Below are positions 34,454 through 44,600 of a stretch of 64,000 nt of DNA, one piece after another (position 1 is the first letter of the stretch; each line of letters starts with the position of its first letter). This DNA comes from Larix kaempferi. Taxonomy: Eukaryota > Streptophyta > Pinopsida > Pinales > Pinaceae. The position numbers and the translations under genes are program-made. The DNA lies in the NCBI GenBank assembly GCA_027924585.1, contig BSBM01000386.1, forward strand, positions 4,302,001-4,366,000. The letters run 5' to 3'. Below the pieces are notes generated by a model. It saw only the letters and a program-made list of their open reading frames with translations, was not told the origin of the DNA and made no database searches.

Positions 34454-35990
34454 ATGTACGACAATATTGTGTATTTTGAAGATTCAGACACTGATCCTAT
34501 CTTCTGCATTGAAGAAGAGCTCAGAATTTACATAGGGAACAACAACTCCCCGCCGCCGCAGAACAATAATCTGAGTAAAATCAGTGAAACAATGGCGTCA
34601 TCCAACGTAGCCACTCATGACTCGACCTCACCCTGTACAAACAATGATGAGCCTCCAAAAAATGCTAATCAATTCCCACGTATTGATAATAAAAACATTA
34701 GTTCGAAGAAAACATGCCCCGAGTTGGTGATTGGAAAGGATATACAAATTGCAGAAATTCCGGATTATTTGAAGCTCGCATTGGTTGGACGTTTCTGCGG
34801 GAAATTTACAGGGAAAGAAGCTCTCTTATCTTGGATGAAGAGGCATTGGCTCCCTACAATCGGATATATTCCGGACTTTCATATTCTCCCTCGAGGATGG
34901 TTTCTCTTCAAAACCTGAGCAGAAGAGGAAGTCACCACCTTACTAAATCAATGTTGGAACTAGGGTCCCTCCACTTTAATTCTGAAATAATGGACAGTAA
35001 ATTTCAATACTAAAAGGGAACCCCACAACCTTCAGCAAATCTAGGTCATCCTCCCAGGTCTACCCATGGTCTTTTGGCAGAAATCGTTCCTGGAAGCTAT
35101 GGGAAATAAACTCGTCAAATTCATTGCTTTAGAAGAGGATTGGAATACAAAGCAGGACAGGAGATGCGCCCACATTCTAGTAGATATGGACTTAAGAAAT
35201 GGGTTGTTTGAGGAAATTCTCCTCGAGATGTGCAGCGTCATTTGGAATCAGCGCTTGGAGTGCTGGAAGCTGTCGTTTAGATTTTTTAACTGTAGACAAG
35301 TCAACCACCTTCAAAAGGAGTTCCCATGACAGCTCAAACGACGACAGGGAGGTTCCTAAAAACCTCCTTTTAGAAAGGTGTGGGTCAAAAAGAACAATTT
35401 GATGGGTGGCAATTCTTCAACTTTAGTAGAGGACACTTTAAACATCACCAGCATCGAATGAAAGGTGGCAGAAGTAGAATCATCTCCTTCTCCAGTCACT
35501 TAAGACGTAGCATGTGAAAAGAAGGATATTGAAGCGGTTCCATTAGAGGAGGGAACTATGGTTGACAGCAACAATAAGGAAATGAGATCATTTTCTAGAC
35601 TTGTCGGGACTTTAGAAGGTAATTCCGTTATTAACCCTAAGGACCCTACTTTTTCTGGTTCAAATTCAAAATGCTCCCTTCTGTCAATTTTGTCTCCCGC
35701 TTCCGAAGCTAGTACCTCTCCCCACCCTTACAGAAAATGTAGTCAGCATCATCCCGAGCTCCTCGTCACCCCACAGGAAGGAATATGGGTTACGTTCCAA
35801 ATCAATTAGCGAACAAACCATTATCTCCATCAGTGGGCTTGCCTACGACTCTCCCTCAAAATCTAAAACTGGACGTAAACCTCTCCTCTCCAAATCCCAA
35901 CTCCAAGCTGCAAAAGACATTAAGAAAGGAAAACAATGTACTATTGGCAAGGCGCATAGAGTAGACAAAGCCCTTTCTAAGGGTCGTTAA
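34454..35990 (+). pseudogene. LINE B ORF1, copy 2b, broken
   Basis: ATG at 34,454 (MYDNIVYFEDSDTD). Blocks are 34,454-34,918 (DUF4283-like, closing FHILPRGWFLFKT), 35,066-35,329 and about 35,600-35,990, with the basic tail GRKPLLSKSQ...LSKGR. The frame breaks are those of copy 1. It ends at TAA 35,988-35,990, whose last A starts the ORF2 ATG. The predicted role is RNA binding, as for other plant LINE ORF1 proteins. Confidence 0.75.
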
Positions 35991-36703
35991 TGCTCGCACT
36001 CTCTTTCAACATAAGCCTTCTATGAGGGGGGGCCAAACAACTTTCCCTCAAAAGGTTAGTCGCCACACTAAAACCTAAGATACTGTTATTTCAAGAAACA
36101 ATGATGGAGGGCCACAAAGAAGTAGAAGTGATAAGTGGCCTTTTTAAAGACTGGAAATTGGAAGCAATAGATGTAGAAGGTCACTTCGGGGGTTTAATTT
36201 CCACATGGATCCCAGAACTGAGTCTCATCTACTCTGCTTCATACAATTCGTCTCTCAACAGAATTGGAGATTCCAAATCTAAACTTGAAACTTTCCTTCC
36301 TCAACGTCTACGTGCCCTTCCATGGGAGAATTTTTTTTTGGGAATCCTTGTGCATTTCTGGTGCTATGGATTCTCCCAACCTTATTATAGCTAGTGACCT
36401 CAATCTAACCCTAAGAACTAGAGAATTCTAGGGAAAAAATACTTGTTATGACTCGCTTTTCCCCTTTTTCATTAATTTGTTTGAAGGAAAGAATTTGGTG
36501 GACATACAAACGGTAAAACTTGAACCAACCTGGAGGAATAAGCGAGGAGGAGACCAGGAAATCTCCAAAATATTGGACAGATTTATGATCATAGATGATC
36601 TCCTCCAACTTCGGTTAATCTTCCACTCTTCGGTGGAAACTAGGGGGGTCTCTGATCATAGACCAATCTCTCTATCCATTTCCATACCTAAGAAGAAACC
36701 CCC
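35990..36703 (+). pseudogene. LINE B ORF2, 5' part (endonuclease), left of the gypsy insertion
   Basis: Starts MLALSFNISLL at the overlapping ATG, then the endonuclease region with QETMMEGHKEVE, a degraded middle, and KLEPTWRNKRGGDQEISKILDRF and SDHRPISLSISIP shortly before the insertion at 36,703. Frameshifts lie near 36,300-36,400. The reading frame then runs into the LTR and makes an artificial chimera to 37,142, which should not be annotated as a protein. Confidence 0.75.
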
Positions 36704-38156
36704 TGTTGGCTGCTGTTCTGGGAAGACCCGGGTTTTAATGAAGCGCAGCAACAAAACCCCTTGGCGCACTGGCCCTCTCGGCAACGAGCTGCGCGGCAGC
36801 TCGAGGTCTCACCCGAAGTGGCTATGGGGGGTTAAGGAATCAGCTTTCCTTAACCGTGGTGACGCTGAGATTGTTCTATATATCTTCTTCTTCCTCAAAT
36901 ATCGGCGGTCGGACTTTCCCGCAGGCCTCGCGACGCCAATGCGCGGATGCCTTCCTTCCTGCAGACCCACTGCGCAGTCTCGTCCTCCGGGCGCGGAAGG
37001 CGCCTATTCCTTGCGTCGATGCACTAAAATACCTCCTCGTCCTGCGCACTCATCGCAGTCACGCGAAGCTCGGTCGCTGCAGCGACAGCGTTCCACCACT
37101 ACTTCTATACTTGGCGATTATAACAATAAAGGACCTTCCTAAACTCACTCAAACAGTCGCAAAGATGATGCAAAAGATGTACACACAGGTAATGATCTTA
37201 AACAGTTATCATTCACGCAAACATTATAACAAGAAGATATATGTGAAGCTCATCTCCTCGAGGAAAACCACGTCCACGGGAGTGTTATATTAACCAGAAA
37301 ATGATAGAGTTATACAATATGCTGCGCACACAGCTGCAGCCTTAGATCTTTCCAGGAAACTCCACGCACACAGCTGGGAGCCCTTCTCTCAATCTAGTCT
37401 CCTCTCTATGGAGATTACAAAGGCACAGACGTCGACTCCGACTGTCTGGCAACTCAGGGATTAGCTCCTTGGCTATCCGATTTCCTCTCTAGTTCTACAC
37501 ACTGGGTAGAAAATACAGTGAAGGATAATCAACACATGATCTATCCTTTAGACTGGCTAACTAACAGTCTAACATCTAACTCTCTAACTCTCCAAAACTC
37601 TCTATCTAACTTCCTAACATCTATCCATTACAATTATTCATATATATAGGTGGCCATGGCGGTCACACCTTTACAAAACTGTGGGCCTTTCCCAACAGTG
37701 ATTCCTAAAAACCCTAACCACGCACATGGCTAGGTGTACTGTAGGCGCCGCTTGCAGTCACGTCGCCGCTTCCTGCAGGCTCCATGAATTCCGGCGCAGA
37801 TTGTGGGTATGGGCGATCGTCCTTCGCCTTCAATGCTCTGGTCCGTTGCTCCTCCTTGATCCGAGAAACCATAACTTCTGTACTGAGCCTTTAAATGAGG
37901 GTAGCTGAGCCCTCTACTCCATCGCCTTATTTATTATGGTAGCTGAGCCACCTTCATTCTTCGATGATGTGCGCGCGGGCTCCGCAATTCCCGGTTCGTG
38001 ATCTGCGCTGAGATCATCCATCTGGCACCGTACTGCGCACCGTCTCCTTCTTACCCAAAACTTAGTGCTTGTCCCAAAATTAGCACTTTCCTTCCATACT
38101 CGTGCTTTTTCCCAAAATTCGCAGCTTTTACTATAGCTGCGACCTTGGCCCCAACA
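36704..38156 (-). repeat. Gypsy 3' LTR (left end), 1,453 bp
   Basis: Same length as the right LTR, with about 12 substitutions and no indel. Ends are inverted TGTTGG/CCAACA. It is the 3' LTR because the genes are on the minus strand. Open frames inside (36,856-37,293; 37,726-37,908) recur in the other LTR but resemble no protein and are treated as chance. Confidence 0.95.
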
Positions 38157-38168
38157 TGCCCCCAACAC
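38157..38168 (-). other. Candidate polypurine tract
   Basis: On the minus strand GTGTTGGGGGCA sits between the stop codon of the last ORF and the start of the 3' LTR, where the plus-strand primer is expected. The G-run is short for a polypurine tract. Confidence 0.5.
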
Positions 38169-40826
38169 TCACTTGTGGCTCGCCCTCGAGCCACTCGCAC
38201 TAGCGCGTGGTGGCTTGATTTGCGCATCTGCTTTTGCTTGAGTCTCCGCGAATGTTTTCTTCCACTTCGCAATAGGGGAGTCCAATTCCTCAATACACTC
38301 GTCAGCTGTTTGCACCGTTTCTGCGGTTGCTTCATCTTTAGTGAGGGTATCAATGATCTCCTGAGATTCAGCAATCTCTTTGATTTTTGTCTCAACCTGG
38401 GCGACAATTTCAGCATACTCATCCATAAATGGCTGAATGCTGTTGGTGAGCTTCTCATCTTCAGTTCTGAGCTTGTGCAGTTGCTGCTTCATTTTGCGCA
38501 CTTCGCCCATTTTCTTCATCTTTGGCAAGCCTGTTAAGGGCTTAGCTTCTTCATTCAGAACAGTGAGAGATTGTTCTACAGCTTGCACCTGTTCTGACAG
38601 ACCCACTTTAAAAGGGAGGTTCACAAGCTCCGTCCAAGCTTCCATAGCCTGGTTCATCAGATTCTTGGCTTCCTGTACTCGATCTTTCATCTGTGTGGAA
38701 GCTCTGCTCAGTGCTTCAAATTGTACCTGCGCATCATCCGTAAGCTGCGCGGCAACACGAGCTTCTAGCTCAGCAATCTGGGTTCTATGGTCCTCAGCCA
38801 TAGCAACTATTTCTTGCTCCAGGGTTTTCACCCTTCCTCCAATAATTTGAACTTTTGCAACCAGAGGGAGGTCTGGTTGAATCTCGCAAGCCGGCAGTTC
38901 CTGGGAAATCTCTTCTATTGCGTTTCTGATGCCGGTGTCTTGCGCCTCATAGAGTGCAAGCTTCGCAGAGATATTCTTATGACTTTCTTTCAGCACTATC
39001 TCCTGCGATTGCAGTCGTTGGTTTGCCTGGAAAGTAGAGAGCTCTCTAGCTCTCAACTCAAGAGAAACTTTCTCCTGTACAAGCTGTAGAGTTTCTATAG
39101 GAATCATAGACAAATTTATTTCTACAGGTCCGACTGTGCTTACCTGCAGTTCAGCTAGAGGATCTGGAAGTGTCATGCTGGTAGGCGGAATATGCACGAC
39201 GGTGTGCCTTTCTGTGAGTTCTTCAACTCGCTCATCACTTGGAATTTCTTGTGGCGCCTGCGAAGTAGATGCTGGCGCATGGGTCTGCGCAATCCTTCCT
39301 GCGAGACCTTTCAATTCTACAAATTGTAAGTCTAGAGCACTTCGGATGTGAGCATGCATGTTCCTCATCTCACGAAATTGCTCTTTCAAGTATTTGTCGA
39401 TCCCCGAGGGAATGGCCTCAGTGGGATGCGACACTTTCTGCTTCTTGGTGGCTGGTTCTGTTGAGCCTTCATCGCTTCTTTGCTCAGGGGCTTCCTTGCC
39501 CTTATCCTTCTCTTGCGCAGCGGCGGGTGGCATCGCAGGTGCGATGTCGGCTGCTGCTCTCCATTCGTCCGACCACGACTTAATGGTTTCTTCGACATCT
39601 TCTGTGGTCATCCTGTAAAGACCTAGCGCCCAGTCACCTGGAATGTCGCAAGGCCGAAGGTAAAGTTGATGGATGTCGGCAGTAAAAGCCAACTTCCCTT
39701 CATACAATGTGGTTGTCTCCTCGCTCAGCCTTGGCATATCTTGTATGGTATCTCGGAGGAGATAGTAGTACTCACAAAAGACAGCGCGATTCATCTTGCG
39801 CTTCACGGGATTAGGGGAATCCCAGAGGTTGATGTAGCGCATGCCGGCAACCTCTCCTGCGCGGCGCGGAAGGAACTGAGTATTCGGGGGCTCCTTCCAC
39901 CCGACGAGAGCGCATAAAATTAGAAGCCACGAAAAATGGAATGATTGGGCTGCATTGTCCTGCACATTCAGGCAATCAGCCAAAAAAGAATTCAGCAGGA
40001 AGAGAGACCAGTTGTACTGTTCTCCCTCCGCAGCTGCGATAGCGAGCTCCATGACAGCTCCAGTAACTTCTTTTGGTCGGCACTTTGTGAGAAGTTTGCC
40101 TGCAAGCAGAATTCCTATGAAGCGAAGTGCCTCATCTTCTACTGTCGTGAGGTCATAAGCCCGACCTCCTCTTGTCAAGTTATATTTCTGGACCAGCTTT
40201 GCAGCCAATTTTCGGTCCTTCTCCTTTCCCACAAAATGGATATTGGGATCCTTACCAACCTTAGATAGACCGGTGATGCGGTGTATCAAATCAACATTTA
40301 GATCAATTGGCCTCCCGAGCCAAAGGTAACCTCCATGAACGCAGGATAGCAGTGTTTTAACGACTGCGTTCACTTCATTGCTATGCCCAAAGTGCGGTAG
40401 CTTCAACAAATTCAAGAGTCCAGGGCGCTCAAGATTTGCTGCAAATCCCTTCGGGATAAACTCGTCAACTTTTCTGGTGGGATTATGCACTATATCCAGA
40501 TATCGGTCCAACTGGAACTGAGGATATGTCTTATAGTCTCCAAGGTTAAAATCAGAGAATTTAACCAATGGAATGTTTCCCAATAGTTGGCCTTCTACCC
40601 GCACACTAGCCGGTAGTGGCGGTAGCGGAATTGGATACTTTGCATTCTTCGGAATCTGTACATCCGGCGCATCATCTGGACGCGGCGGAATATAGTTCAC
40701 CATAGATGTGAGCGGCTCTGGAACAGGTTCCTCCGGCTGCTGCTGAGATGCTCTTGTGCCTGGAGATGTTCTGGGATCAGTAGCACCAGGGTGTACATAG
40801 GTCGAAGCCGTCACCGGAGTGGCCAT
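38169..40826 (-). CDS. Extra 3' ORF of the gypsy element, 885 aa, coiled-coil
   Basis: Open frame with no internal stop. It remains open upstream to 41,243, but MATPVTASTY at 40,826 is the most likely start because the upstream part is Cys/Leu/Ser-rich and reads like leader sequence. Residues about 90-420 form a mostly helical domain with IDLNVDLIHRITGLSKVGKD, similar to the putative plant transposon protein and mobile-domain ORFs carried by many plant retroelements. Residues about 430-470 are acidic/basic (KDKGKEAPEQRSDEG, KKQKV, a possible nuclear signal). From about 560 onward long heptad-like Leu/Glu/Lys stretches predict coiled coils. Not a recognisable envelope: no signal peptide or clear membrane anchor. 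Stop TGA lies 12 nt from the LTR. Function unknown; its intactness next to a broken pol is notable. Confidence 0.75.
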   Translation of the reverse strand: MATPVTASTYVHPGATDPRTSPGTRASQQQPEEPVPEPLTSMVNYIPPRPDDAPDVQIPKNAKYPIPLPPLPASVRVEGQLLGNIPLVKFSDFNLGDYKTYPQFQLDRYLDIVHNPTRKVDEFIPKGFAANLERPGLLNLLKLPHFGHSNEVNAVVKTLLSCVHGGYLWLGRPIDLNVDLIHRITGLSKVGKDPNIHFVGKEKDRKLAAKLVQKYNLTRGGRAYDLTTVEDEALRFIGILLAGKLLTKCRPKEVTGAVMELAIAAAEGEQYNWSLFLLNSFLADCLNVQDNAAQSFHFSWLLILCALVGWKEPPNTQFLPRRAGEVAGMRYINLWDSPNPVKRKMNRAVFCEYYYLLRDTIQDMPRLSEETTTLYEGKLAFTADIHQLYLRPCDIPGDWALGLYRMTTEDVEETIKSWSDEWRAAADIAPAMPPAAAQEKDKGKEAPEQRSDEGSTEPATKKQKVSHPTEAIPSGIDKYLKEQFREMRNMHAHIRSALDLQFVELKGLAGRIAQTHAPASTSQAPQEIPSDERVEELTERHTVVHIPPTSMTLPDPLAELQVSTVGPVEINLSMIPIETLQLVQEKVSLELRARELSTFQANQRLQSQEIVLKESHKNISAKLALYEAQDTGIRNAIEEISQELPACEIQPDLPLVAKVQIIGGRVKTLEQEIVAMAEDHRTQIAELEARVAAQLTDDAQVQFEALSRASTQMKDRVQEAKNLMNQAMEAWTELVNLPFKVGLSEQVQAVEQSLTVLNEEAKPLTGLPKMKKMGEVRKMKQQLHKLRTEDEKLTNSIQPFMDEYAEIVAQVETKIKEIAESQEIIDTLTKDEATAETVQTADECIEELDSPIAKWKKTFAETQAKADAQIKPPRASASGSRASHK

Positions 40827-41643
40827 GCCGAAATCTAAGCCTCGGCGCAGAAATTGACGAACAACTTCTTCAGTCGATAAATTCTCCGTCGTGAACCAAT
40901 GTAGATAACAAAACTCTGGACAGCAAATGGCGGACCTGCGTAGGGTATGGATGCTGAAAACAAGGGAAAATACTCTGCACACTCGGCTCTGAAAACAATA
41001 ATTTAGATCTTCAAACACAACTATGCAACTCGAGACAGTAACCCGAAAATGATACAAGTGTGAGGTATTTATAGCCAGCGGGGATAGTAAATGCGACCAA
41101 GTGGGGTTACTTAGCTGTAGGCGGCTATACGTGAGTTGACAACACGCTATCGTTCTCGCCGTAGCGGTGCATTTATTGTGATTGACAGGTTCTGACAGGC
41201 TTCCGGGAGAAGCTAATGCTTTCGGCGCCTGAGTTAAATGCAAATCTTTCGGAGATTAAGCCGAATCCGTCAGAACGGCTAGACTTAAATAGCGGCCTTA
41301 TCCTTCATTTATTCAAACGCGGCTACATAACTGCTGTAATTCAAAATTTCCGGTGGGTCATTTCAACTTAGGAAACTGTGCCTCTATGGGTCCACAACAA
41401 AACTTTTTCAAGCAGCAATTTATCAAAGGGAACTCCGCAAGAGCGATAGTTCAACGGTCCAAAAACAAAACTTCGCCAGAGCGCACCGATAAACTCTCTT
41501 CAAGCAATTTTTATTCAGGATGCGCGGATATTTCAAGGAACTGCGCAGGAAGCTGGAAACTGAGGGTGTGTCGCAGCTTCCGTGTAGACTGAATGCGATG
41601 TCTCTTTCAACTACACCGGACATCTGCACTCTTGAGCAATATA

Positions 41644-44600
41644 TTATGTCGACAGGGCGGAGTGGCCGTCGCAATAAAGCTTAAGCCGACTCCCGTTTAT
41701 CATTGTAGGTAGTAATTCTCCATCCAGCTTCGCAAGCTGAACTGCGCCTCCGTCTGTTATTTTTATTACCTGAAAAGGGCCTAACCAATGCACGCGAAAC
41801 TTGCCTGGAAACTTGATGAATTTACTATCATAAAGGAGTACCAAGTCTCCTTCTTCAAAGTGCTTATGCTTAATGTGCCTGTCGTGCCAAGCTTTCTGTC
41901 TTGCCTTCTGTACCTGTTGATGAAATCCGGCCAAAAGTCTGTCTTCTTCTAAGGAAAGCAGTTGCGAAAGTCTTTCATTCATAGTATCAGGATCTGCCAT
42001 TTCTGTAATTTGCGCAATTCGGAGACTAGGAACAATGTATTCCATGGGCATAACTGCTTCTTGTCCATACACCAAGCTGAAAGGTGTGTGACCTGTTAGT
42101 TTCTTGCAAGTGGTTCTGTAAGCCCATAATACAGCTGTGACTCTAAGGTCCCAATCCTCTCTTTGTTGATTACAGATCTTCGTCAGGGCATTCTCAAGGA
42201 TCTTATTGAATGCTTCCACCGTACCATTAGCTTGAGGATGGTAGGGTGTACTCTTATGGTGATTCATTTGAAATTCTTCAGTGAGGGCCTCTATAGTCTC
42301 ATTGAGGAAATGTGTACCTTGATCACTCATGAGGATCACTGGGCATCCAAACCTAGTGATAATGTTCTCGAAAATGAACTGCGCGGCAGTAGCAGCGTCG
42401 CAGTTCTTAACTGGCTTCGCCTCAGCCCATCTGGTGAGGTATTCAGTAGCTGTAATGATATATCTTGCGCCAGTTCTTTTTCCTGGTGGGTTAATAGGTC
42501 CTACAAAGTCAATGGCCCATTTATCAAAAGCACGCAGTGTGATCTGGGGTCTTAGCGGCATTTCATCTCTCCTTGAGGGTTTTCCTGTTCGCTGGCACAC
42601 ATCGCAACATTTACAGAATTCCTTAGTATCCTTGTGCAATGTCGGCCACCAAAGACCTGCGGCTAATATCTTTTGCGCAGTCGGCTTTCCTGCGAAATGG
42701 CCTCCTGCGGTACCTGAATGCGCTTCTGCGATGATAGAGCTCTTTTCATGTGGTAAGATACATCTGCGCAAAATTTCGTCAGGGCCCAACTTATAAAGCT
42801 GGCCTGCTATCAAAGTGAAGTCTGCGGCTCTGACAACAAGTTGCTTCTTTTGTTGGATTGTAAACTGAGCCGGTGCTTGTCCGGTAGTGAGAAACTCAAG
42901 AATATCAGAATAATATTCGTCTGCTGCTTGAATAGAAAACAACTGTGCGTCAGGCAGATTGTCCTCGAGACTTGTAGGTTCCTCTCCTGACTCTATCCTG
43001 GATAGATGGTCAGGCCCTGCATTCAATCTGCCTGGTTTTACAATAACCTCAAAATCATATTCCTGAAAGAGCAGTAGCCATCTGCAAATTCTTCCTCCTA
43101 ATACTGGTTTATTGACCAAATATTTCAAAGCAGAATGATCAGTATACATTTTAAAGTGAGCTCCTAACAGGTAGTGTCTGAATTTCTGTAGGGCATACAC
43201 CATAGCTAGTCCTTCCCTTTCTGTAGTGGTGTAATTCTTCTCAGCTGTAGATAGCTTTCTGCTGGAGTAAGCAATTGGGTGGTCAATACTTCCTTCTCCA
43301 GACTGTGTAAGCACGATTCCTAATGCTATGGAAGAAGCATCAACATGAACATGAAAAGGTTTTCTCCAGTCCGGGAAAACTAGAATAGGCGCTGTGATCA
43401 TCTTTTCTTTAAGTGTGTCCAAGCTCTGTTGGCATTCTTCTGTCCAGTGGAACTTCGAATCCTTCTTCAGCAATCGTTCCATAGGCGCTGTGATCTTTGC
43501 ATAACCCTTGATGAATTTTCTGTAGTAACCTGTATGTCCCAATGTAGTGCGCAATTGCTTAACTGAGTTGGGCGCAGGTAAATTGGCAATGATGACAACC
43601 TTCGCAGGATCCATCAGAAGTCCTTGTCTGCATACAATATGTCCCAACAAAATACCAAAGGGCACACAAAATATACATTTTTTCAAGTTAAGGGAAATCT
43701 GATGCTGTCTACATTTTTCTAGCATCATGCGCAGATTTGCAATGTGGTTCTTTAATAGGCCAAATACAGTCCAGTCATCAAAATAGACTTCTAGAAACTT
43801 GTGGATGAATTCTTTGAAAACAGCAACAACAACTCTAGAGAAGATAGCAGGTGCATTTTTAAGACCAAAGGGCATTACCGTATACTAGAATGAGCCCCAT
43901 TCAGTTGCAAAAGTAGTCTTGTGGCGGTCGTCCGGATGGATTCTAATCTGATGATATCCCGAAAATCCATCAGTGAAAGAGTAAGCTTCTTGTCCTCCAA
44001 CATTATCAAGTACTTCATCTGTGAAAGGAGTGGGAAATGGATCGTGCGCTGATGCATCATTGAGTTTGCGCAAGTCGAAAAAAATTCTTATTTCACCTTT
44101 CGTTTTCTTTTCTTGGACCACCATAGGACTAATCCAATCGCTTTCCTCTACTGGTTCAATAATACCTGCTGCAAGCATCTTATCAATTTCTTCTTTGACT
44201 TTTTCTTTGTAGCGCGGGTTCAACCTGTATGGGCGCTGCTTTACTGGCTTGGCATCTGGTTTCAGAGGTATGCGCATCACTCCTAAGTCTCCTAGGATGC
44301 CTTTCATTTCTGTGAACTTGGTAGGAAAGATATCCTGGTAGTCACGTAATAAATCTGAAACATGCGCAACAGTTTCATCATCCCAATAATCTCCTATAGA
44401 AGCAAACTTTGGGTCAGCTTCTGTACCAATGTTAACTTTCTTGAGCTTGACGTGTTCTGTGATGGAAGGAATATCAAGCTCAGGACCTTCAATATTGCGC
44501 GTCCCTTCTGATTCTGGGATATTGATGTTGCGAGGATCGTCCTCCTCATCTTCAGCGGTGAAGTTATAACATTCCAGGGCATGTTCTATCTGGACAGCCC

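Larger units (their letters stand above)
30205..35752. repeat. Internal tandem duplication, 2 x 2.77 kb
   Basis: Segment 30,205-32,977 (end of LINE A plus start of LINE B) is repeated at 32,982-35,752, separated by the 4-nt filler AACC. The junction joins ...GTCAGCATCAT to CTCGGTTATG, with no long homology between the two breakpoints. The left duplication copy has only one such segment. At many sites between about 30,500 and 32,400 the second unit agrees with the left duplication copy rather than with its own tandem neighbour. Confidence 0.9.

Noticed and set aside
36477-37142. 221-codon frame running from LINE B into the gypsy LTR
   Set aside because: Chimera across an insertion boundary at 36,703/36,704.
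38437-40268. Plus-strand ORFs opposite the gypsy 3' ORF
   Set aside because: Antisense shadows of a 885-codon minus-strand frame.
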